Below, one piece after another: positions 59,338 through 64,000 of a stretch of DNA of 64,000 bases. Each line of letters begins with the position of its first letter. Position 1 is the stretch's first letter. The notes under the pieces were generated by a model. The model made no database searches. It saw nothing but the letters and a program-made list of their open reading frames with translations, and was not told the origin of the DNA. This DNA is from Xenorhabdus stockiae (GTDB taxonomy: Bacteria; Pseudomonadota; Gammaproteobacteria; Enterobacterales; Enterobacteriaceae): the NCBI RefSeq assembly GCF_002632825.1, contig NZ_NJAJ01000003.1:1-64000 (forward strand). The letters are read 5' to 3'. The position numbers and the translations under genes were made by a program.

Positions 59338-59914
59338 CGTAATTTCCCTCCTTTGTTGAGGTTTTACTAGCTCAATCGATATAAAACACTAATTTTTGTG
59401 TTTTTACAGGAATGAATTAGTGTAAATGTTATAAAGAAAAGGGTAATTCAATATTTAATTATTAAAGTAGCACAGGATTTTTAATCCGGTTTGTTTTAGA
59501 TAAGTGGTGGTTTTTGTTATTGAGTATTTTTATTTATGTAAGTCACAACATTGTGTGAAATGATGAATTCCATTTTTTTTAAAATTAAGTAATTAAATTC
59601 AATATGTTATTGTTTTTTTTGTGGCTAATAAATAATCTTTCAGTGTGATTTTTGTCGTTTCTTTGTGAAATTGTCTATGTAAGTATAGATGGGTAATTAA
59701 TTGCGACAACACCAGAGAACTTCAGAAAATAACTTAATAAAAACAAAGAATATCGGATTATGAGTGATAGAGTTAGAAATTATCTGCTCATTAATCCGGT
59801 ATACAATTTATGATTTTTATAGGTGTGTTTTTAGAATTCAATAAATATGGAAGCGAAGATGTTACTATGAACTGGAAAGCCAATGAGTAAATGAATGTGG
59901 TCAGAGGGAAAGAT
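59338..59914. other. AT-rich gap between yidB and otnK
   Basis: 577 bp, strongly AT-rich, with no convincing ORF. It should hold the divergent promoters of yidB (near 59338-59400) and of the otnK cluster. I see no distinct operator. It marks the boundary between core and accessory DNA on base-composition grounds. Confidence 0.45.
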
Positions 59915-61204
59915 ATGACAATTAAACTGGGGATAATTGCTGATGATTTTACAGGGGCAACAGATATTGCCAGTTTTATGGTACAAAGTGGTTGGAGAGT
60001 GTGCCAATTGTTAGAAGTGCCAAATAAGCACACCCCCGTACCATATGATGTTGACGCGATAGTGATAAGTTTGAAAAGTCGTTCTTGCCCGGTTGATGAG
60101 GCTATTGATAATTCGCTGAAATCTTGTCGATGGTTACAATATATAGCTGAGTGTCAGCAATTATTTTTTAAATATTGTTCGACTTTTGATTCTACGTCAG
60201 AAGGAAATATTGGTCCCGTCATAGATGCTTTGATGGATGAGCTGCGAGTTGATATTTGTTTAGTTTGTCCAGCTCTTCCTATTAATGGCAGAACAGTTAT
60301 TCATGGACATTTATTTGTTAACGGACAATTACTAAATGAGAGTGGTATGCAATACCACCCCGTTACACCAATGAAAGATGCTAACTTGTTACGGTTAATA
60401 GAACAACAATCGAAAGGACAGGCAGGGTTAGTAAATCTCAATTGTGTCCGACAAGGAGAACTATCTATCCGTAATTGTTTGGATAAATTTCGCCGTGAGA
60501 ATATTCGATATGCTGTGGTAGATACTATGCTAATGGATGATTTTATTCCAATAGCTCGAGTTGCGTCTGATATGATTTTTGTAACAGGTGGTTCTGGATT
60601 GGGGGCTGCACTTGCTTGCTATCATACGGGAGGTAATCAGCGGATAGAGTGTGGTGTGTCAGTATCATCAACAGGGAAATTTGTCCCTAGTAGAGGAAGA
60701 AAAACAATCGTTCTTTCTGGAAGTTGTTCTCCTATGACATATCAACAAGTTATGGAATATAAGAAGATTGCTCCAGCAATGGTATTGGATGTGGGGGAAT
60801 GTGTTAATAATCCTGATTATTCTAGTTATCTAGTTAATTGGGTTATGGAACAAACAAAATGTGAGTGGGCACCAATGCTATATGCTACACAATCTCCAGA
60901 AGATTTAAGGGTAACTCAAAAACAATATGGAGCTAAACAATCCAGTGATGCTGTTGAGCAGATTTTTGCGCAATTAGCCGATAAATTAAAGCGGCAAGGA
61001 TTTAATACCTTTATTCTGGCTGGAGGAGAAACTTCTGGTCGGGTGGTGAAAAGTTTAGAAACTCACCAATTCACTATTGGAGCGGCCATTGCACCGGGTG
61101 TTCCTTGGGTATATGACTTGCAGAATGATTATTGGTTGGTACTGAAATCCGGTAATTTTGGAGATATAAATTTTTTTAGAAATGCTCAGGATATGCTTCA
61201 TTAA
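59915..61204 (+). CDS. otnK: OtnK-like 3-oxo-tetronate 4-kinase (four-carbon acid-sugar kinase)
   Basis: 429 aa from ATG 59915, which has AGAGGG upstream. IKLGIIADDFTGATDIASFM is the N-terminal signature of the DUF1537 family. YCSTFDSTSEGNIGPVID and VCPALPINGRTV are in the N domain. The C domain contains VLSGSCSPMT and the ATP-binding LAGGETSGRVV, then GAAIAPGVPWVY and LKSGNFG. It phosphorylates 3-oxo-tetronate in D-erythronate or L-threonate breakdown. Codon use is more AT-rich than metE. It heads the cluster. Confidence 0.9.
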   Translation: MTIKLGIIADDFTGATDIASFMVQSGWRVCQLLEVPNKHTPVPYDVDAIVISLKSRSCPVDEAIDNSLKSCRWLQYIAECQQLFFKYCSTFDSTSEGNIGPVIDALMDELRVDICLVCPALPINGRTVIHGHLFVNGQLLNESGMQYHPVTPMKDANLLRLIEQQSKGQAGLVNLNCVRQGELSIRNCLDKFRRENIRYAVVDTMLMDDFIPIARVASDMIFVTGGSGLGAALACYHTGGNQRIECGVSVSSTGKFVPSRGRKTIVLSGSCSPMTYQQVMEYKKIAPAMVLDVGECVNNPDYSSYLVNWVMEQTKCEWAPMLYATQSPEDLRVTQKQYGAKQSSDAVEQIFAQLADKLKRQGFNTFILAGGETSGRVVKSLETHQFTIGAAIAPGVPWVYDLQNDYWLVLKSGNFGDINFFRNAQDMLH

Positions 61205-61603
61205 TAAAATGGCTCTATGTTATATTGATTTTTATCATATTAAATTCAATTTAATCTCTCCAAACAAATTATACCAATCTAATAGTCCTTTCCTTTTATG
61301 GACTTAGAGGTCTTCTCTACCTTTCTGTAGTACACTACCAATATTTTTTAATATACTATTCTTCTTAAATATTTCCTTATATTGATGGAATATATCAATA
61401 TTTAAAATTTCATGATTTATATAAGTAATAATATCGTTATTAAAAATAACTTTGTTTATTATTTCACTTGGAATTGTAATTCAGTTGATTAGGGTATTTG
61501 ATACTATGGTATTGGCTTTAAAAAAGAAAAATATGAGATAGACACGAAGATTTTTACGAAGAATTGGAAATAGTTTTTGTCAGGTAATATGTAAGGCATA
61601 ATT
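61205..61603. other. Gap where otnC would be expected
   Basis: 399 bp between otnK and otnI with no gene. In E. coli ygbK-ygbL-ygbM, otnC (the aldolase) sits here. On the minus strand an open stretch of 58 codons between stops (about 61278-61484) has a coding-like composition but no ATG, GTG or TTG start. It may be a remnant or chance. Confidence 0.4.
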
Positions 61604-62383
61604 ATGGTTAAATTTGCAGCAAACCTTAGCATGATGTTTAACGAGTATCCTTTCACTGAACGTTTTACGAAAGCAGCAGAAGCTGGATTTAAAGGAGTGG
61701 AGTATTTGTTTCCTTATCATGAAACTGTAGAAAATATCTCTAATATATTGAATAAAAATGGATTAACTCAAGTATTATTCAATATGCCAGCAGGTATTTG
61801 GGAGATGGGTGACAGGGGGCTCGCTTGTTTGCCTGGGCGTGAACAAGAATTTGCTGATGGAGTATATAATGCTTTGAAGTATGCTTTGGCTTTAGATTGC
61901 AAACAAGTCCATGCGATGGCAGGCAAGTTGGATAGGCGATTCACTCAAGAGCAACAAAATGAGTGTTATATCACAAATATCCAATATGCTGCAGATGTAA
62001 TGGCTGAACATAATATTGATCTATTAATTGAACCAATAAATACTCGTGACATGCCTGAGTATTTTTTGACAACGCCTACTCAAGCTGAAGAATTATTAAG
62101 TTTTATTGATCGTAAAAATGTTTTTATTCAATTAGATCTTTATCATTGTCAAATTATGGAAGGTGATTTACTAAGAACGATAGAAAGACTCTGGGGTAAA
62201 TTCAAACATATTCAGATAGCTTCAGTACCGGGGCGCAACGAGCCAGATAAGGGTGAAGTTAATTATCTTTGGTTATTTAATAAATTGGATGAAATGGGGT
62301 ATCAGGGATGGATTGGATGTGAGTATTACCCAGAGGGATATACAAAAGAAGGGCTAGGGTGGTTTTTAAAAGCTCAGCCATGA
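61604..62383 (+). CDS. otnI: OtnI-like 2-oxo-tetronate isomerase
   Basis: 259 aa, a TIM-barrel of the Hyi/OtnI family (xylose isomerase-like). KFAANLSMMFNEYPFTERFTKAAEAGFKGVEYLFPY, then the metal-ligand segments LLIEPINTRDMPEYFL, IQLDLYHCQIMEGDL, HIQIASVPGRNEPDKGEVNY and GCEYYPEG. It would convert 2-oxo-tetronate to the 3-oxo form. The upstream gap contains its own possible promoter. A regulator gene follows 31 bp downstream. Confidence 0.9.
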   Translation: MVKFAANLSMMFNEYPFTERFTKAAEAGFKGVEYLFPYHETVENISNILNKNGLTQVLFNMPAGIWEMGDRGLACLPGREQEFADGVYNALKYALALDCKQVHAMAGKLDRRFTQEQQNECYITNIQYAADVMAEHNIDLLIEPINTRDMPEYFLTTPTQAEELLSFIDRKNVFIQLDLYHCQIMEGDLLRTIERLWGKFKHIQIASVPGRNEPDKGEVNYLWLFNKLDEMGYQGWIGCEYYPEGYTKEGLGWFLKAQP

Positions 62384-62414
62384 TCATGGAATATAGAATA
62401 GAGTAGGAAAGGTA

Positions 62415-63182
62415 ATGATCCCATCAGAGCGTAGAGATTTTATTTACCGTCACTTACATGAATATAAAACGGTTTCTATTAGTATGCTAGTTGAGTTACT
62501 GAATGTTTCACATATGACTGTTAGGAGAGATATTCGTATTTTAGAAGAAGAAGGAAAGGTGATTAGTTCTACAGATGGAATTCAATTAAATGATGCTCTA
62601 CGACAAGAGTTGCCATGGAGTGAGAAAGCACATATTCATCACCGTCATAAACGAGCGATTGGTAAATATGCAGCTTCATTAGTAGAAGATGGACAAGTAG
62701 TTTATTTAGATGCGGGAACTACAACATTTGAAGTAGCACAAGTATTGGCAGAGCGTTTTAATTTGACAATCGTTACGAATGACTTCTCTATTTCCCAATA
62801 TCTTATGAGTAAACCCCAATTGAATTTATTTCATACTGGGGGACAGGTGGATAAACGTAATTATTCTTGTGTTGGAAAGAGTGCAGCTATGGTGTTACAC
62901 ACTTTGAATATAGATATTGCATTTATTAGTACGAGCTCATGGGATCTTGAGCATGGAATTTCTACTCCACACGAAGAAAAGGTTTTAGTTAAACAAGCAC
63001 TTTTAAAAGTTGCGCGTAGAAAAGTATTGCTTTCCGATAGTAGTAAATATGGGAAATATGGCATGTTCCGTGTTTGTCCGATATCAGATATGAATGATAT
63101 TGTTTGTGATGTACGGCTGCCTATATCAATACAAGAAAAATTTCAGGAATTAAATCTGGAATTACACATCGTCAATATTTAA
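62415..63182 (+). CDS. DeoR/GlpR-family transcriptional regulator
   Basis: 255 aa. N-terminal DeoR HTH: SERRDFIYRHLHEYKTVSISMLVELLNVSHMTVRRDIRILEEEGKV. The effector domain begins KRAIGKYAASLVEDGQVVYLDAGTTTFEVAQ and has TNDFSISQYL, HTGGQVDKRNYSCVG and LLSDSSKYGK, typical of sugar-phosphate-sensing regulators. From its position it is likely the local repressor of the otn/den genes, as YgbI is in E. coli. AGGAAAGG precedes the ATG. Confidence 0.9.
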   Translation: MIPSERRDFIYRHLHEYKTVSISMLVELLNVSHMTVRRDIRILEEEGKVISSTDGIQLNDALRQELPWSEKAHIHHRHKRAIGKYAASLVEDGQVVYLDAGTTTFEVAQVLAERFNLTIVTNDFSISQYLMSKPQLNLFHTGGQVDKRNYSCVGKSAAMVLHTLNIDIAFISTSSWDLEHGISTPHEEKVLVKQALLKVARRKVLLSDSSKYGKYGMFRVCPISDMNDIVCDVRLPISIQEKFQELNLELHIVNI

Positions 63183-63238
63183 TAAAGATATGTTTGCAAT
63201 TATAAAATAACTATAAGAGGTTGTAAGGGGGATTTTGT

Positions 63239-64000
63239 ATGAAAATAATTATTACTGGTGGTGCCGGTTTTTTGGGGCAGCAGTTAGCTTTAGCTTTGCT
63301 TAGAAATGAATATGGATTGAATTTTGGACATCTAGTTTTGGTTGATATTCAATGTCCAACTTCTCCTATCAATGATCCTAGAGTACAGTGCATTACATTA
63401 GATTTGGCTGCTGAAGGAACTGTGGAGAAATTAATTGATTCAGAGAGTGATATACTATTCCATTTAGCTGCTATCGTTAGTAGTCATGCTGAGGAAGATT
63501 TTGATTTAGGAATGAAAATTAATTTTGATGTAACACGCCGTTTATTGGAAAGTGCTCGTATCCATAACCCAGCATTAAAATTTATTTTTACCAGTTCACT
63601 AGCAGTATTTGGGGGGAATCTACCGGAAATTGTAACAGACGAATATGCTGTTAATCCACAGTCATCATATGGTACTCAAAAAGCTATGTGTGAATTAATG
63701 ATTAATGATTATTCTCGTAAAGGATATGTCGATGGAAGAATACTTAGATTGCCGACTATAAGTGTTCGTTCTGGTAAACCTAATAAAGCTGCTTCATCAT
63801 TTGTTAGTGGTATTATTCGTGAGTCATTGAATGGAGAAAAAAATGTTTGTCCAGTTTCTTCTTCTCTTATATTGTGGATTTCTAGCCCTGATACTGTTAT
63901 TAAAAATATTATTCATTCAGTAAAAATATCTGCGAAGGAATTTACTTTTTCTCGTATAATAAATTTGCCAGGTATTAGCATAACAGTTGATGAAATGATT
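63239..64000 (+). CDS. denD: DenD-like D-erythronate dehydrogenase (extended SDR), 3' end beyond window
   Basis: The frame is open from ATG 63239 to the last base (254 codons). MKIIITGGAGFLGQQLA is the NAD-binding GxxGxxG motif. FHLAAIVSSHAEEDFDLGMKINFDVTRRLL, FTSSLAVFGG and the active-site YGTQK (Y-x-x-x-K) follow, matching the D-erythronate dehydrogenase/epimerase group. AAGGGGG lies 7 bp before the ATG. It would start the pathway by oxidising D-erythronate to 2-oxo-tetronate. The C-terminal end lies outside, and an aldolase gene might follow there. Confidence 0.85.
   Translation, partial: MKIIITGGAGFLGQQLALALLRNEYGLNFGHLVLVDIQCPTSPINDPRVQCITLDLAAEGTVEKLIDSESDILFHLAAIVSSHAEEDFDLGMKINFDVTRRLLESARIHNPALKFIFTSSLAVFGGNLPEIVTDEYAVNPQSSYGTQKAMCELMINDYSRKGYVDGRILRLPTISVRSGKPNKAASSFVSGIIRESLNGEKNVCPVSSSLILWISSPDTVIKNIIHSVKISAKEFTFSRIINLPGISITVDEMI

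Noticed and set aside
1-64000. CRISPR arrays, prophage or insertion sequences
   Set aside because: No regularly spaced repeats with unique spacers, no phage structural genes and no intact transposase were found. The only short-range tandem repeats are those listed.

Overview
The window looks like a chromosomal segment of an enterobacterium of the Morganellaceae, most likely Photorhabdus or Xenorhabdus. The basis is enterobacterial gene order throughout, moderate to low GC with very AT-rich accessory gaps, two full-length 127-bp ERIC elements, miaE, and a cysG-cysDNC cluster. The genus call is inference and no species is claimed.

Layout. 1-480: end of an rRNA operon (23S 3' end, 5S, tRNA-Asp, terminator). 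480-4400: yafD, proY, queE and queD. 4600-17000: assimilatory sulfate reduction (cysJIH, then cysG-cysDNC), split at 9.2-12.1 kb by an AT-rich island of four small lipoproteins, one carrying 20 perfect copies of a hexanucleotide. 17.1-25.5 kb: ftsB-ispD-ispF-truD, then surE-pcm-nlpD-rpoS. An SDR oxidoreductase and a P-loop protein are inserted between truD and surE. 25.6-29.0 kb: mutS-miaE, convergent with rpoS. 29.3-36.2 kb: an accessory stretch with a Fur-type control region, a 52-codon membrane ORF, a TonB-dependent receptor, a GFA-family protein, an ERIC element, a pRiA4b ORF-3-like protein, a second methionine aminopeptidase broken by an in-frame TGA, and a phosphoethanolamine transferase. 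36.4-43.3 kb: btsT-yjiX-yjiA, the E. coli order, with two FAD oxidases inserted on the opposite strand before yjiA. 43.7-47.9 kb: a second ERIC, an orphan FimB/MrpI-type recombinase, a serine transporter, and two ~1-kb AT-rich gaps. 47.9-51.2 kb: a three-lipoprotein CsgG-DUF4810-DUF799 operon and a MATE exporter. 51.5-59.3 kb: ghxP-yjcE, yigM, metR/metE with MetR and MetJ sites, and yidB. 59.9-64.0 kb: a four-carbon acid-sugar (D-erythronate type) catabolic cluster otnK-otnI-regulator-denD; denD runs off the end.

How the genes work together. CysDNC activate sulfate to PAPS, CysH reduces it to sulfite, CysJI reduce sulfite to sulfide, and CysG makes the siroheme for CysI. MetE uses the sulfur for methionine and MetR controls it. 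QueE and QueD are successive enzymes of queuosine synthesis. NlpD and RpoS follow the usual stationary-phase arrangement.

The most unusual items are the hexanucleotide-repeat lipoprotein and its relatives, the otherwise intact methionine aminopeptidase with a single TGA, the paired FAD oxidases, the CsgG-type lipoprotein operon without curli genes, and the otn cluster whose usual aldolase position is an empty gap.
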